64,000 bases of DNA from Prescottella defluvii (GCA_029690005.1 CP121458.1:496001-560000); one strand, 5' to 3'. Numbered from the stretch's first letter, positions 1 through 9,404 are shown. A program made the numbers and translations. Notes: generated by a model not told the origin, from the letters alone.

Positions 1-430
1 TCCAACGGCCCGGACGCGACCTCGCCGGTCCCGTCGTGCATGCGCTCGGGACCGCCCCGCCGCTGCCGTTCGGCGTCGTGAACTGCCCCACCGCGGACCT
101 CGGCGCCGCGCTCGACCGGATCACCGACCCGCAGAAGGCGGCCGGCCAGCTGATCGCGATAGGGGTTCCGGCCGCGGAGGCCGCCGTCGTCGGGCCCGCG
201 TTCGCCGCCTGCCAGACGTTCACCGAGATCGTCGGGCTCGTCGGCATCGTCGGAGAGGGCGGCGACCCCGAACTGGCCCGCGGACCGGTCACCGTGTTCG
301 ACACCGCCGCCGGACGCGTCGTCGGCACCACCAGCGTCGCCACCGACGGCGTTCGCTGGACGTCGCTCAGCCCCGGCACCCGGGCCGGTTGCGTCAGGCG
401 CTCGAAGGCCTGCTCGCGCAGCTCGACTGA
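1..430 (+). CDS. EspG-family ESX secretion-associated protein, C-terminal part, frame-broken
   Basis: Only the C-terminal part of the gene is in the window; it is open from base 3. EspG proteins are cytosolic chaperones that bind PE/PPE substrates of ESX (type VII) secretion systems. The call rests on the closing pattern, a beta-rich stretch with VTVFDTAAGRVVGTTS followed by VRWTSLSPGT, as usual near the EspG C-terminus. After that the frame is lost near base 384; one extra C restores RLRQALEGLLAQLD and a stop at 428-430. As written, the frame instead runs on to 1319 through the antisense of the next genes. The family call is from memory of EspG sequences and the rest of the ESX locus would lie upstream. 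Confidence 0.7.
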   Translation, partial: PTARTRPRRSRRACARDRPAAAVRRRELPHRGPRRRARPDHRPAEGGRPADRDRGSGRGGRRRRARVRRLPDVHRDRRARRHRRRGRRPRTGPRTGHRVRHRRRTRRRHHQRRHRRRSLDVAQPRHPGRLRQALEGLLAQLD

Positions 431-434
431 GGGC

Positions 435-1124
435 TCACCCCATCGGGTCGTCGGTGGCCCCGGTCGCCTCCGCCTCGAACCACGGCCGCTGCGGGGTCGC
501 GTCGAACGGCGGGTCGAAGAGACCCCACCGCACGCACTGCCAGCCCGCGGCGGTCGGCACCAGCTCGACCGTCGAGGTGTTCTCCAGGTGCCGATCCGCG
601 GCGAAGGCGCCGGGCACCCCGGCCAGGTAGGCGGCCACCAGCCGGATCGCGGCGCCGTGGCTCACCACCACGACGTCACCACCGGCGCCGCCGTCGAGGT
701 ACTCGGCGCGCAGCGAATCCACCACCGGCACATAGCGTTCGATGATGTCGACGCCCGACTCGCCGCCCGGAATCCGCGCCGACAGGTCGCCCGTGTGCCA
801 GGTGTGGAACACCTTCGCGAACATCTTGTGCGACTCGAGATCGGAGCGGTCCTCGAGCTCACCGGCCTGCGCCTCGTGCAGACCCTCCCGCACCTGCAGC
901 GCGATGCCCGACGCCGTCTCCACGAACCCCGCCGTCTCGCGCGCCCGCAACGCCTGCGACGACACCAGCGCGGTCGGCGGCCGCACCGCCAGCAGGTCGC
1001 CGAGCGTCTGCGCCTGCGTCCTCCCGAGTTCCGTCAGCCGCGCACCGGGCAGCCGGGTGTCGAGCCGTCGTTCGACGTTCGCCTCGGTCTGCCCGTGTCG
1101 GACCAGGATCAGTCGGCCGCTCAC
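435..1124 (-). CDS. histidine phosphatase (phosphoglycerate mutase-like) family protein
   Basis: About 229 residues. The N-terminal LILVRHGQTEAN is the RHG catalytic signature of the histidine phosphatase superfamily, where the His is transiently phosphorylated. The second catalytic His lies in VVVVSHGAAIRL near residue 150. The substrate cannot be told from sequence. The GTG start at 1124 overlaps the pheA stop by 4 bases (GTGA), so the gene is probably translated together with pheA. A longer reading from 1217 only adds a shadow of pheA. This gene pair also occurs in M. tuberculosis (Rv3837c-pheA, from memory). Confidence 0.88.
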   Translation of the reverse strand: MSGRLILVRHGQTEANVERRLDTRLPGARLTELGRTQAQTLGDLLAVRPPTALVSSQALRARETAGFVETASGIALQVREGLHEAQAGELEDRSDLESHKMFAKVFHTWHTGDLSARIPGGESGVDIIERYVPVVDSLRAEYLDGGAGGDVVVVSHGAAIRLVAAYLAGVPGAFAADRHLENTSTVELVPTAAGWQCVRWGLFDPPFDATPQRPWFEAEATGATDDPMG

Positions 1125-2035
1125 GCGTTCTCCTCTCCGCGGCGCAGCCGCTCCAGCCACGCGGTGTCGTCGGCGTCGGGCATCGGGGCCCCGCCACCCG
1201 GGACGGTCGACGGCCACGACCCGAGGAAGCGGACGTCGCTGAAGCGGTGCAGCGCCTTGAGCGCCTCCGCCACCAGCCCGTCGTCGATGTGCCCGACGCA
1301 GTCCAGGTGGAACAGATAGGTGCCGAATTCCTTGCGCGTGGGCCGGGATTCGATGCGGGTGAGGTCGATGCCCCGGGTCGCGAACTCCGTCATCGCGCGG
1401 ACCAGCGAGCCGGGCACGTTGTCGAGGTGCAGCACGACGCTGGTGCGGTCGTTGCCGGTCCGGGCGGGCGCGGACTGCGGCTTCGTCACCAGCACGAAGC
1501 GGGTGCGCGCGCCCTCGTAGTCGGCGACGCCCGAGGCCAGCGCGACGAGTCCGAGCCGCTCCCCCGCCAGCGCGGTGGCCACGCCGGCGTCGGCGACACC
1601 GGCCGCAACGTCCTCTGCCGCACCGGCATTCGACGACGCCGGCTCGACGCGGGCGTTGGGCAGGTGGGTGTCGAGCCAGCCCTGCACCTGGGCGGTCGCG
1701 ACCGGATAGGCGCGGACGGTGCGGACGTCGTCGAGCGTCGCGCCCGGACGTCCGACGATCGTGAAGGACACCTCGAGTTCGGTCTCGGCCATGATCTGCA
1801 GCCGATCGCCGAGGGCGAGCGCGTCCATGGTGGGACGAATCGACCCTTCGACCGAGCTCTCGATCGGGACCACCGCGCCGTCGGCCTCGCCCCGACGCAC
1901 CATCTCCAACGCGGCGGGCTGGCTCGCGGCCGCCACCCGCTCGACGTCGCCGTCGAACGTGCCGGCCGCCTCGAGCTGGGCGAGGGCCATCTCGGTGAAG
2001 GTCCCGCTGGGTCCGAAGTACGCGATACGAGGCAC
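1121..2035 (-). CDS. pheA: prephenate dehydratase
   Basis: 304 residues. It converts prephenate to phenylpyruvate, the committed step to phenylalanine, in the cytosol. Seen directly: N-terminal IAYFGPSGTFTE, then VVPIESSVEGSIRPTMDAL of the periplasmic-binding-protein-like catalytic domain, and a C-terminal ACT domain with VLHLDNVPGSL and the ESRPT motif, the usual site of allosteric phenylalanine binding. There is no chorismate mutase domain, as is normal for the monofunctional actinobacterial enzyme. The GTG at 2035 was chosen because a TAACCT -10 element lies 7 bases upstream, suggesting a leaderless transcript. The stop overlaps the start of the phosphatase gene. Confidence 0.95.
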   Translation of the reverse strand: MPRIAYFGPSGTFTEMALAQLEAAGTFDGDVERVAAASQPAALEMVRRGEADGAVVPIESSVEGSIRPTMDALALGDRLQIMAETELEVSFTIVGRPGATLDDVRTVRAYPVATAQVQGWLDTHLPNARVEPASSNAGAAEDVAAGVADAGVATALAGERLGLVALASGVADYEGARTRFVLVTKPQSAPARTGNDRTSVVLHLDNVPGSLVRAMTEFATRGIDLTRIESRPTRKEFGTYLFHLDCVGHIDDGLVAEALKALHRFSDVRFLGSWPSTVPGGGAPMPDADDTAWLERLRRGEENA

Positions 2036-2042
2036 GACTACG

Positions 2043-2048
2043 AGGTTA
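2043..2048 (-). promoter_or_regulatory. -10 element TAACCT of pheA, leaderless type
   Basis: TAACCT read on the minus strand, 7 bases before the GTG at 2035. It fits the actinobacterial TAnnnT consensus, with transcription expected to begin at or next to the start codon. Confidence 0.5.
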
Positions 2049-2101
2049 CGCAATCGACACCGGCGCACTCCGCCGATCGGTCCCGGTTCCGTTACGGAGC
2101 G

Positions 2102-2821
2102 CTACAGCAGTCCGGCGTCCGCGAGCACGCGGTCGGCCTGCTCCGGGTCGTCGACCTCGATGCCGAGCAGCACGCCCCGCACCGCCTCCGCGGCCTCGGG
2201 GATGAGCGCCGCGAGCGCGGCCGCGTCCGGGGAGGCCAGGGCGGCGCGGACGTCGTCGCCGCGCAGTGCCGCGACCGTGCCGGCGAGCAGGGACAGCACC
2301 TCGGCGCCGTCGCGCGCGCGGGCGACGAACCCGACGGAGGTGTGCGCGAGGACCGCGAGGAAGTCGGCGACCGCTTCGACGGGCTGACCGGCGATCAGCC
2401 CGGGGCTGTGGCCGGCGTCCGCGAGGACCTGCGCGGCCTCGGCGAGGGTGCCGGCGTCGGGGCCGTCGGGCGTGACGAACACCGCGACGGGGGCGGGTAA
2501 CCGGAGACCGACCGCGTCGTCGATCTGCTCCGAGGTGCAGTGCACGTGGTACCGGAGCGCCCGGTGCTCCACCGCGCCCGCGAGGCCGTCCGGATCGATG
2601 TCGAGCTCGACGACGACCGCGCCGGCGTCGGCGTCGGTACCGGCGGCGCCGGTGAGGATCGAGGCGGCCACGATCTGGGGCCCGGTGGTGGCGGCGGCCC
2701 GGACGACCATGGGGTCGGCGGCATCTCGCCGCTGGTGGAGCAACCCGTCGACGAGTGGCCGGGCCGCGAGGTCGCGAGACGCGGGAAGAGTCGGCATCGA
2801 CAGCGAAACAGGAATCGACAC
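2102..2821 (-). CDS. conserved hypothetical protein
   Basis: 239 residues, soluble, acidic and rich in Ala, Val and Asp. There is no signal peptide, membrane segment or motif I recognise. The GTG at 2821 gives VSIPVSLSMP at the N-terminus; an in-frame ATG nine codons later is an alternative start. It lies 66 bases upstream of pheA on the same strand and runs divergently from the iron-box-controlled DUF2470 gene, so the box at 2895-2913 could influence it too. The frame is open throughout with strong GC3 bias, which supports coding. No function is proposed. Confidence 0.6.
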   Translation of the reverse strand: MSIPVSLSMPTLPASRDLAARPLVDGLLHQRRDAADPMVVRAAATTGPQIVAASILTGAAGTDADAGAVVVELDIDPDGLAGAVEHRALRYHVHCTSEQIDDAVGLRLPAPVAVFVTPDGPDAGTLAEAAQVLADAGHSPGLIAGQPVEAVADFLAVLAHTSVGFVARARDGAEVLSLLAGTVAALRGDDVRAALASPDAAALAALIPEAAEAVRGVLLGIEVDDPEQADRVLADAGLL

Positions 2822-2894
2822 CCCACCACGTTAGCCCGGACCGGGTCGGAACCTCTCTTCCGAGCCGAGGGGTTGCCGCCCACGCCCACAATAA

Positions 2895-2913
2895 TTAGCT
2901 TAGGTTTACCTCA
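2895..2913 (+). promoter_or_regulatory. IdeR/DtxR-type iron box
   Basis: The sequence ttagcttaggtttacctca matches the 19-bp IdeR consensus TTAGGTTAGGCTAACCTAA at 15 positions by my count. It sits in the divergent intergenic region, 56 bases before the DUF2470 start. IdeR with Fe(II) normally represses iron-uptake genes from such sites. The M. tuberculosis counterpart Rv3839 is, as I recall, IdeR-regulated. Confidence 0.65.
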
Positions 2914-2968
2914 CTTACGATGGTTCGGTATCGCGCCCGAGCCGGCCCCGACGCAAAGGAAGCCGCCG

Positions 2969-3734
2969 ATGACCCGCACCACCCTCGGACCGTCCACCGC
3001 CGAACGGATGCGAAGCGCGAGCGCCCGCGCGACGGATGCCGTGCTGGCCATGGCCGGCACCGACCCCGTCGTCACCTCGCTGCACCACCTGCGATCCGAC
3101 GGCACCGCCGTCCTCGCAACCCCGATGGACTGCGCCGCGGCGGCCCTCGCGTGGCAGGCCGGACCGGGCGGGTTGCCCGCCGTCCTCGAACTCACCGACT
3201 ACGCGCCCCTCGCGCTGCGCGAACCCGTCCGGTCACTCGTGTGGCTGCGCGGCACGCTCACCGCGGTCTCCGGGCAGGGCGAACGCGACCTCGCCGACGC
3301 CGTCGCCGCCGAGAACCCGCATCCCGCGCTGCTCGACGTCGGCCACGACGCCACGCTGCTGCGTCTGGGACTTCGAGTCCGCCGTCGTCGCCGACAGCAA
3401 CGGCGGGGAATCCGTGACGATCGCGGATCTGCTCGCCGCCGATCCCGACCCGTTCCACGACGTCGAGACCGCCTGGCTGCGGCACCTCGAGGAGGACCAC
3501 TCCGACCTGGTCGAGATGCTCGCCCGACGGCTGCCGTCGGCGCTGCGCACCGGCCGGGTGCGACCGCTCGGCATCGACCGGTACGGGGTGCGGCTGCGGA
3601 TCGAGGCCGCGGCCGGCGACCGGGACGTGCGGATGGACTTCGCCGAACCGGCCGACGACGCGCTCGCGCTCAGTCGCGCCCTGCGGGTCCTCGTCGGCTG
3701 CCCTTTCGTCAACGGCCTGCGCACGCACCCCTGA
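2969..3734 (+). CDS. DUF2470-domain protein (haem-utilisation type), frame-broken
   Basis: About 255 residues once the frame is restored. The N-terminal half resembles the split-barrel FMN-binding/haem oxygenase-like fold of HugZ-type proteins. The C-terminal half carries the DUF2470 signature: DPFHDVETAWLRHLEEDH, then LVEMLARRLP. Members are linked to iron recovery from haem. The frame is lost at about 3362 between TLL and VWDFES (two bases missing or one extra). With the upstream iron box the likely role is haem or iron metabolism under IdeR control. It occupies the position of Rv3839 in M. tuberculosis. Confidence 0.75.
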
Positions 3735-3843
3735 CGACGTTCCGCTTCCGGGTCGGTCACATCCCGGCCACACCGAGCGAACCACCTGCCGCACCACGGT
3801 GAAGGGTGTACAGAGAGACTGTGGACCGACATCGTGGTGCGCG

Positions 3844-5231
3844 ATGGCCCTGATGTCGCCGGTGGACATCGTCCTGCTCGCCGGCGAGATCGGATCGCGC
3901 ACGCTGCACATCGGCGTCCTGCTCGTCTTCACGCCGCCGCCCGACGGCCCGGACAGCTTCGCCGCCGACGCGTATCGCGAGGCACTGACCGCCGTGCGCG
4001 CGCAGTCGGCGCTGATGGCCGAGCCCGCCGTCTCCCTCGCCACCGGCGGCCTACCGGCCTGGCACTCGGCCGACCGCATCGACATGCGCCGACACCTGCG
4101 CCGACGCGCGCTGGCGTCGCCCGGCAACGACGCCGAACTGTTCACACTGGTGGCGAGCCTGCACGAGGACCGTCTCGATCGGTCCCGGCCATGTGGGAGG
4201 GGTGCCTGATCGAGGGGCTGGCCGCCGGCGGATTCGCCCTCTACGGGAAGATCCACCACGCCACACTCGACGGGATGTCCGGCATCCGGATGATCGAGCA
4301 GTCGCTCACTACCGACCCCGACCGCCGCGGCATGCAGTTGCTGCTCGCGCCCGATCGGGCCGCAGAACCACCGGAACCGCGCGGCTTGCCGGGCCCGCTG
4401 CGGCTCGCGCGCTCGGGGGTCGCGGGTGCAGTCTCGATCGCGGACGTCGCCCGACGCACCGCCGTGGGCGCCGCCGATTGGCTCGGCCGAGCCGTCACAA
4501 CCGGATCGACGGTCCTGCCGATGCGCGCGCCGCGCACGCCGCTCGACGGCAAGATCGGTCCGGAGCGGGCGTTCGTCGGCCGGTCGTGGCCCAAGGAGCG
4601 ACTGCGCGCGGTGCAGCGCGCCACCCGTGCCACGAGCAACGAGATCACCCTCGCCATGTGCGGGGGTGCGCTGCGCAGCTACCTGACGAAACGGGACGCT
4701 CTGCCGGCGTCGTCTCTGGTAGCGCTTGTCCCGATCGCGCAGCGACGCCGCGAGGACGCCACCGGCGGCAACGCGTTCGGTCTCGCGCTGTGCACCCTCG
4801 GCACCGACCTCGACGACCCGCGCGAACGCCTCGATCGGATCCGCGCGTCGATGGCCGACGCGAAACGGCGTGTACGCACGATGGGCAGCGGCGCGTCGAC
4901 GATCGCGGCAATCCCGACCGTGGCGTCGAACATCGCCAGGATCCTCCCGTTCGGTGAGGTGCTGCCGCCGAGTTACAACGTCGTCGTCTCCAACGTGCCG
5001 GGTCCCAGGAGCCCGCTGTACTGGAACGGCGCGGAGCTGCGGCACATGTACCCACTGTCGATCGTGTTCGACGGGACCGGTCTCAACATCACGGCCTGCC
5101 ACTACGCAGACCGTCTGGACTTCGGTTTTCTCGCGGACCCGGAATCTGTGCCGGACCTCGAGTGTTTTACCGGTGAGACCGAGATCGCACTCGGCGATCT
5201 CGAACGGATATCGGAAGTTCGCTCGACATGA
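3844..5231 (+). CDS. wax ester synthase/diacylglycerol acyltransferase (WS/DGAT), frame-broken
   Basis: About 463 residues after repair. WS/DGAT enzymes join acyl-CoA to diacylglycerol or long-chain alcohols, building the storage lipids typical of rhodococci and mycobacteria. Seen: N-terminal MSPVDIVLLAGE, the catalytic HHATLDG (HHxxxDG) in KIHHATLDGMSG, and SNVPGPRSPLYWNGAEL of the C-terminal domain. The frame breaks near 4189; one extra C gives the expected SRPMWEGCLIEGL. ATG 3844 (MALMSPVD) or 3853 are both plausible starts. The stop overlaps the next start by 4 bases (ATGA), so the lipase-like gene is translationally coupled. Confidence 0.88.
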
Positions 5232-6453
5232 CTGCCGCAATGCCGCGTCGTGGCTCGGGCGGGACCTCACGTCCCAAGGCGGTGTATCGACCGCCCAGGA
5301 CGATGCTCGTCGACCCGCGGTTCGAGTCACTGGCCACACAGTTCTTTCACCTGTTCCATCGCACCCACGACGGCGGTGGCGCGCTGGCCGTGTACCTGTA
5401 CGGCAAGCCGGTCCTCGACGTGTGGGCCGGGTGGGCGTCCCCGATCCGCAAGTGGGACTGCGACACCGTCACGCTGTCGTTCTCGACCGGCAAGGGCGTC
5501 GCGAGCACGGTGCTGCATCGCCTCGCGCAACGCGGCCTTATCGACTACGACGCCACCGTCGCGTCCTACTGGCCGGAGTTCGGCGAGGCCGGCAAGGAAT
5601 CGATCACCGTCCGCGAACTGCTCAGCCACCGCGCCGGACTGCACCGCATCCGCGGGCTGGTGCCCGGCCGCCTCGCGCTGCTCGACCACGATCGCGTCAC
5701 CGCCGCGCTGGCGGCGTCCGTCCCGGACCCGCGCCGCACGACGATGCCCGGCTACCACGCCGTCACGTACGGATCGCTGATCGCGGAGCTCACCGCACGG
5801 GTGTCGGGCAAGCCGTTCACCGAACTGGTCCGCACCGAGGTCGCCGAGCCGCTCGGCATCCCGGAGTTCTGGTTCCAGGTCCCCGAGTCCGAGAAGGACC
5901 GCATCGCGAAGGTGTTCCCCCACATCAACCCCTTCGGGGTGCCTTGGGGGTGACGTCGCTGGCGCTGTCGCTGGTGCCGCACCTGCGCGACATCGCCGAC
6001 GCCGGCATGCCCGAGGGGTTCGACATGCTGGTGCGCGACCCGACGATCCACGACTTCGTGATGCCCGGCTGGAACGGCGTGTTCAGCGCCCGCGCCCTGG
6101 CCCGCATGTACGCGGCGTTCGCGAACGACGGCGTCGTCGACGGCATCCGCTTCCTCGAACCCGACACCATCGCCCAGCTGAGCGAGGTGCAGACCCGGGC
6201 CCGCGACTACGTGCTCGGTATCCGCATGAACTGGCGACTCGGCTACCACGCGGCGCTCGTCGCGGCACGCACGCAGCACTCGGGCGCCTTCGGCCACTAC
6301 GGCATGGGCGGCTCCGGCGCGTTCGCCGACCCCGAGACCGGCCTGTCAGTGGCGTTCGTGACGAACCGGTTGGGCGGCGCGCTCACCCCGTTCGCGGACC
6401 TGCGGCTGCCGAACCTCGGCGCGAAGGCCGAATCCCTCGCCCACCACATCTGA
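5228..6453 (+). CDS. serine hydrolase of the beta-lactamase/esterase (class C-like) family, frame-broken
   Basis: About 408 residues after repair. It has the beta-lactamase-type fold signatures: SFSTGKGV (SxxK nucleophile and lysine), the Tyr region YHAVTYGSLIAEL, and HYGMGGSG near the end as the third motif. Such proteins in mycobacteria (LipE/LipL types) act as esterases or lipases rather than lactamases. The frame is lost at about 5945 in a run of five Gs; one more G joins PFGVPWG to VTSLALSLVPHL. It has no obvious signal peptide. The overlap with the WS/DGAT gene suggests a shared role in lipid turnover. Confidence 0.8.
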
Positions 6454-6466
6454 CGCCGATTGCGTC

Positions 6467-6472
6467 TAGCGT
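6467..6472 (+). promoter_or_regulatory. -10 element TAGCGT, leaderless type, before the CPBP protease gene
   Basis: TAGCGT stands 7 bases before the GTG at 6480, with no ribosome-binding site between, which is the pattern of leaderless transcripts in this window. Confidence 0.45.
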
Positions 6473-6479
6473 CAGCGAG

Positions 6480-7298
6480 GTGATCACCCGCACGACCGTC
6501 GACTCGTGGCTCCGGCCCGCAACGCCACCGCCGTCCGAACCACCGCTCGACGCCCGCGAGCGGCGCGCCCTGTGGTTCGAGATCACGATCGTCCTGCTGG
6601 TGACGTTCGGGCTCAACGGCGTCTACAGCATGCTGTCGCTGCTCGAGTCGGCCCTGCAACCCGGCGGGCTGTCCGAGCAGGCGGTCGCGATCAACCCGTC
6701 CCGGTCCACGCAGTCGTACATCGACCTGGCCCGGCAACTGCTCGGTGTGGTCAAGCTCGCCGCCTGGGCAGCGCTCGGGCTGTATCTGCTGTGGCGCAGC
6801 GGCCTGGGTCCGCGCCGGATCGGTCTCGGTCGGACGCAACTGCGGGGCGGGGTGCTTCCCGGCGTCGGGCTCGCGGCCCTGATCGGGCTGCCCGGGCTCG
6901 CCTTCTACCTGGCCGCGGTCGCACTCGACCTGAATCTCACCGTCATGGCGAGCACCATCGACGACCACTGGTGGCGCCTGCCGGTGCTGGTGCTGTGGGC
7001 GATCGCGAACTCGGTGGCCGAAGAAGTCCTGGTGGTGGCCTACCTGATCTCGCGGCTGCGACGGCTGGGCTGGAGCGAGAACTCGTCGCTGCTCGCGTCG
7101 GCGCTGCTGCGCGGCAGCTACCACCTCTACCAGGGCCTCGGCGGCGGCCTGGGCAACGTGGTCATGGGGCTGATCTTCGGCCGCTACTGGCAGCGGACCG
7201 GGAAACTGTGGCCGCTGGTGATCGCGCACGCCCTCATCGACACCGTCGCGTTCGTCGGATACGCGCTGCTCCGCGAGCACCTGTCGTGGCTGCCGTGA
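6480..7298 (+). CDS. CPBP-family intramembrane metalloprotease (CAAX protease/bacteriocin-processing type)
   Basis: 272 residues with about seven hydrophobic segments. The Abi/CPBP motifs are visible: NSVAEEVLVVAYL (paired Glu, motif 1), GSYHLYQGLGG (motif 2 His) and IAHALIDTVAF (motif 3 HxxxD). These residues form the glutamate-histidine active site in the membrane. The substrate is unknown; relatives process prenylated proteins or peptides or give bacteriocin self-immunity. The GTG start is preceded by a leaderless -10 element. The gene lies between the lipid genes and the LCP gene without overlap. Confidence 0.82.
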   Translation: MITRTTVDSWLRPATPPPSEPPLDARERRALWFEITIVLLVTFGLNGVYSMLSLLESALQPGGLSEQAVAINPSRSTQSYIDLARQLLGVVKLAAWAALGLYLLWRSGLGPRRIGLGRTQLRGGVLPGVGLAALIGLPGLAFYLAAVALDLNLTVMASTIDDHWWRLPVLVLWAIANSVAEEVLVVAYLISRLRRLGWSENSSLLASALLRGSYHLYQGLGGGLGNVVMGLIFGRYWQRTGKLWPLVIAHALIDTVAFVGYALLREHLSWLP

Positions 7299-7320
7299 CC
7301 GCAACTGTCGGGATCGCACG

Positions 7321-7326
7321 TATTCT
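7321..7326 (+). promoter_or_regulatory. -10 element TATTCT, leaderless type, before the LCP gene
   Basis: TATTCT ends 6 bases before the GTG at 7333. This supports 7333 as the true start of the LCP gene even though the frame is broken downstream. Confidence 0.45.
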
Positions 7327-7332
7327 CGGATC

Positions 7333-8668
7333 GTGAACGGCGAGACCCCCGACAGACGTCAGCCGGGCCCGCCGCACCGCGGCCGGCCCAGCCACCGCGC
7401 AATGTTCCCCGCCGCCGCGCCGTGGTGGGCCGCTTCCGCAGCGTCCGCCGCAGGGCGCCGAGGGCACCCAGATCATCCGCCGCGACGGACGTCCCGGCGG
7501 CCCCGCACCCCGTCCCGAGCCCGCACGCGCGTGGTCGCAGGCACCGGAACCCCAGGCCGCCTGGTCACAGGCGTCCGGCGGCCACGCGCCCACCCAGGCC
7601 CCACGCCCGTACGCGGAGCCGCGGCGCGTCCCGCCGGCCGGCCCACCACGCAACCCCCAGCCGCCGCGCCCGCCGGCCGCGCCCGCCGAGCCGCCGAAGC
7701 AGCGGCGGCCCCGCAAGCGGGGAAGGTGGCTGCGCCGCATCGCGCTGACCCTGGCCGTGCTCCTGGTCGCCTCGGTCGGCGGCGTGGTCTACCTCGACAC
7801 CAAGCTGAACCGCGTCGACGCGCTCGCCGACTACCCGGGCCGCGTCGCCGACACCCCGGGCACCAACTGGCTGCTGGTCGGCTCGGACAGCCGCGCCGGC
7901 CTGTCGGCCGAGCAGGACCGCGAACTCGCCGCCGGCGGCGACATCGAGGGCAAACGCACCGACACGATCATGCTCGTGCACATCCCGAAGAGCGGCTCGA
8001 CGACTATGGTGTCGATCCCCCGCGACTCGTACGTGAACATCCCGGGCCTCGGCCGGGGCAAGATCAACGCGGCGTTCTCCCAGCCCGACGGCGAACAGGT
8101 GCTGGTGCAGACGGTCGAGGAGGCCACGGGCCTGCACATCGACCACTATGCGGAGATCGGCTTCGGCGGGTTCGCGGGCGTCGTCGACGCCCTCGGCGGC
8201 GTGAACGTGTGCGTGCCCTACCCCATCGACGACCCCCTGGCGGGCATCAACCTGCCGGCCGGCTGCCAGGACCTGTCGGGCCCCGAAGCCCTCGGCTTCG
8301 TCCGCAGCCGCGCGACGGCGATGGCCGACCTGGACCGGATGAAGAATCAGCGTGCATTCATGAGCGCGCTGTTGAACAAGGCCACCTCGCCCACGACGCT
8401 GATCAATCCGCTGCGGTTGTGGCCGATGATGACGAAGACCGCCAACTCGCTGCAGGTCGCCGACGGTGACCATCTGTGGAATCTCGCCGGGCTGGCGTGG
8501 GCACTGCGCGGCAAGATGGTCACCACCACCGTGCCGGTCGGCGGATTCGAGGTCGTCGACGGGTGGGGCGACGTTCTGTTGTGGGACCGACAAAAGGCGA
8601 GCGAATTCTTCGATGCGCTTGCAAATGACCGCCAGATTCCAGAGAACCTCTTGACCGGCACACCGTGA
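7333..8668 (+). CDS. LytR-CpsA-Psr (LCP) family cell-wall ligase, frame-broken at the N-terminus
   Basis: About 445 residues after repair. LCP proteins transfer lipid-linked glycans, such as arabinogalactan in this order, onto peptidoglycan at the outer membrane-proximal face. A Pro/Arg-rich cytoplasmic head is followed by a membrane segment (RIALTLAVLLVASVGGVVYL), then the LCP domain with LLVGSDSRAG, RTDTIMLVHI, VSIPRDSYVNIPG and LGFVRSRATAMADLDRMKNQ. The conserved Arg and Asp residues that bind pyrophosphate are present. The head is out of frame; two missing bases, near 7380 and 7445, join the GTG at 7333 to QGAEGTQIIRR. Starting at 7757 would cut the membrane segment. It occupies the position of Rv3840. 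Confidence 0.85.
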
Positions 8669-8718
8669 CGCTCGTCGCTGTCCGGACATTGCCGACACTG
8701 CTGCGGCAATACGGGCGG

Positions 8719-8724
8719 TATTGT
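8719..8724 (+). promoter_or_regulatory. -10 element TATTGT before the first ferritin gene
   Basis: TATTGT ends 7 bases before the ATG at 8732, the leaderless spacing. Just upstream, ATTGCCG and CGGCAAT (about 8688-8710) form an imperfect inverted repeat that could be an operator or a weak terminator for the LCP gene. Confidence 0.4.
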
Positions 8725-8731
8725 TTCGTGC

Positions 8732-9277
8732 ATGACTGAAGCGGCGCACACGAACGAGTTCCATCGACTGCTGCAGACTCAGATCCGAAACGAATTCACG
8801 GCCTCTCAGCAGTACATCGCGGTCGCCGTCTACTTCGATTCACAGGATCTGCCGCAGTTGGCGGGCCGCTTCTACCGGCAGGCCTCCGAGGAACGCGACC
8901 ACGCGATGATGATGATCCAGTACCTGCTCGACAACGACCTGCCGATTGCCGTGCCCGGTATCGACTCCGTGGTCACCGAATTCGCGTCCGTCCGTGAGCC
9001 CGTCGCGCTGGCGGTCGCGCAGGAGCGCACCGTCACCGAGCAGATCACCCGGCTGGCCCGCACCGCCCGCGACACCGGCGACTACCTGGGCGAACAGTTC
9101 ATGCAGTGGTTCCTCAAGGAGCAGGTCGAGGAGGTCGCGAGCATGACGACGCTGCTCACTATCGTCGACCGCGCGGGCGACAACTTCTTCAACATCGAGG
9201 ACTTCGTGGCGCGCGAGATGAGCTCGGCCGTGACCGCCGATTCCACGGCCCCGCGGATCGCCGGCGCCGACGCCTGA
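8732..9277 (+). CDS. non-haem ferritin
   Basis: 181 residues. Ferritins form 24-subunit cages that oxidise Fe(II) and store iron as mineral. The four-helix bundle carries the ferroxidase residues: Glu in IRNEFTASQQY, Glu and His in SEERDHAMMMIQY, and Glu/Gln in YLGEQFMQWFLKEQVEEV. The C-terminal tail after REMSS is variable. The gene is directly upstream of a second ferritin with about 70% similar sequence by eye and is the positional match of bfrB (Rv3841) in M. tuberculosis. Iron regulation is likely but I see no strong IdeR box before this copy. Confidence 0.93.
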   Translation: MTEAAHTNEFHRLLQTQIRNEFTASQQYIAVAVYFDSQDLPQLAGRFYRQASEERDHAMMMIQYLLDNDLPIAVPGIDSVVTEFASVREPVALAVAQERTVTEQITRLARTARDTGDYLGEQFMQWFLKEQVEEVASMTTLLTIVDRAGDNFFNIEDFVAREMSSAVTADSTAPRIAGADA

Positions 9278-9280
9278 TTC

Positions 9281-9324
9281 CGATCTGCCGCAATTGCCGA
9301 ACAATCGGCAATTGCGGCAGATCG
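9281..9324 (+). terminator. perfect 20-bp inverted repeat between the two ferritin genes
   Basis: Arms 9281-9300 (cgatctgccgcaattgccga) and 9305-9324 are exact reverse complements around the 4-base loop acaa. It lies 4 bases after the first ferritin stop, so it probably ends or stabilises that transcript. There is no strong T-run. Confidence 0.6.
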
Positions 9325-9385
9325 GATTCTTCGGAAATCTCGATCCGGATTGAGGCAAGGCTGATTGAGGACACACTAGCCTCAA

Positions 9386-9404
9386 TTAGGTTCCACTTCC
9401 GTGA
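9386..9404 (+). promoter_or_regulatory. weak IdeR-like site upstream of the second ferritin
   Basis: Starting at ttaggtt, this 19-mer matches the IdeR consensus at about 12 positions; a second weak match overlaps about 9350-9370 (aggctgattgagg). IdeR activates bfrB in M. tuberculosis from tandem sites upstream of the promoter, so the position fits activation, but the matches are poor. Confidence 0.3.

Noticed and set aside
3258..5339. A 693-codon minus-strand open frame across the DUF2470 and WS/DGAT genes
   Set aside because: Antisense of genes with clear family motifs; its composition (Arg/Asp/Gly-rich) is not that of a protein.
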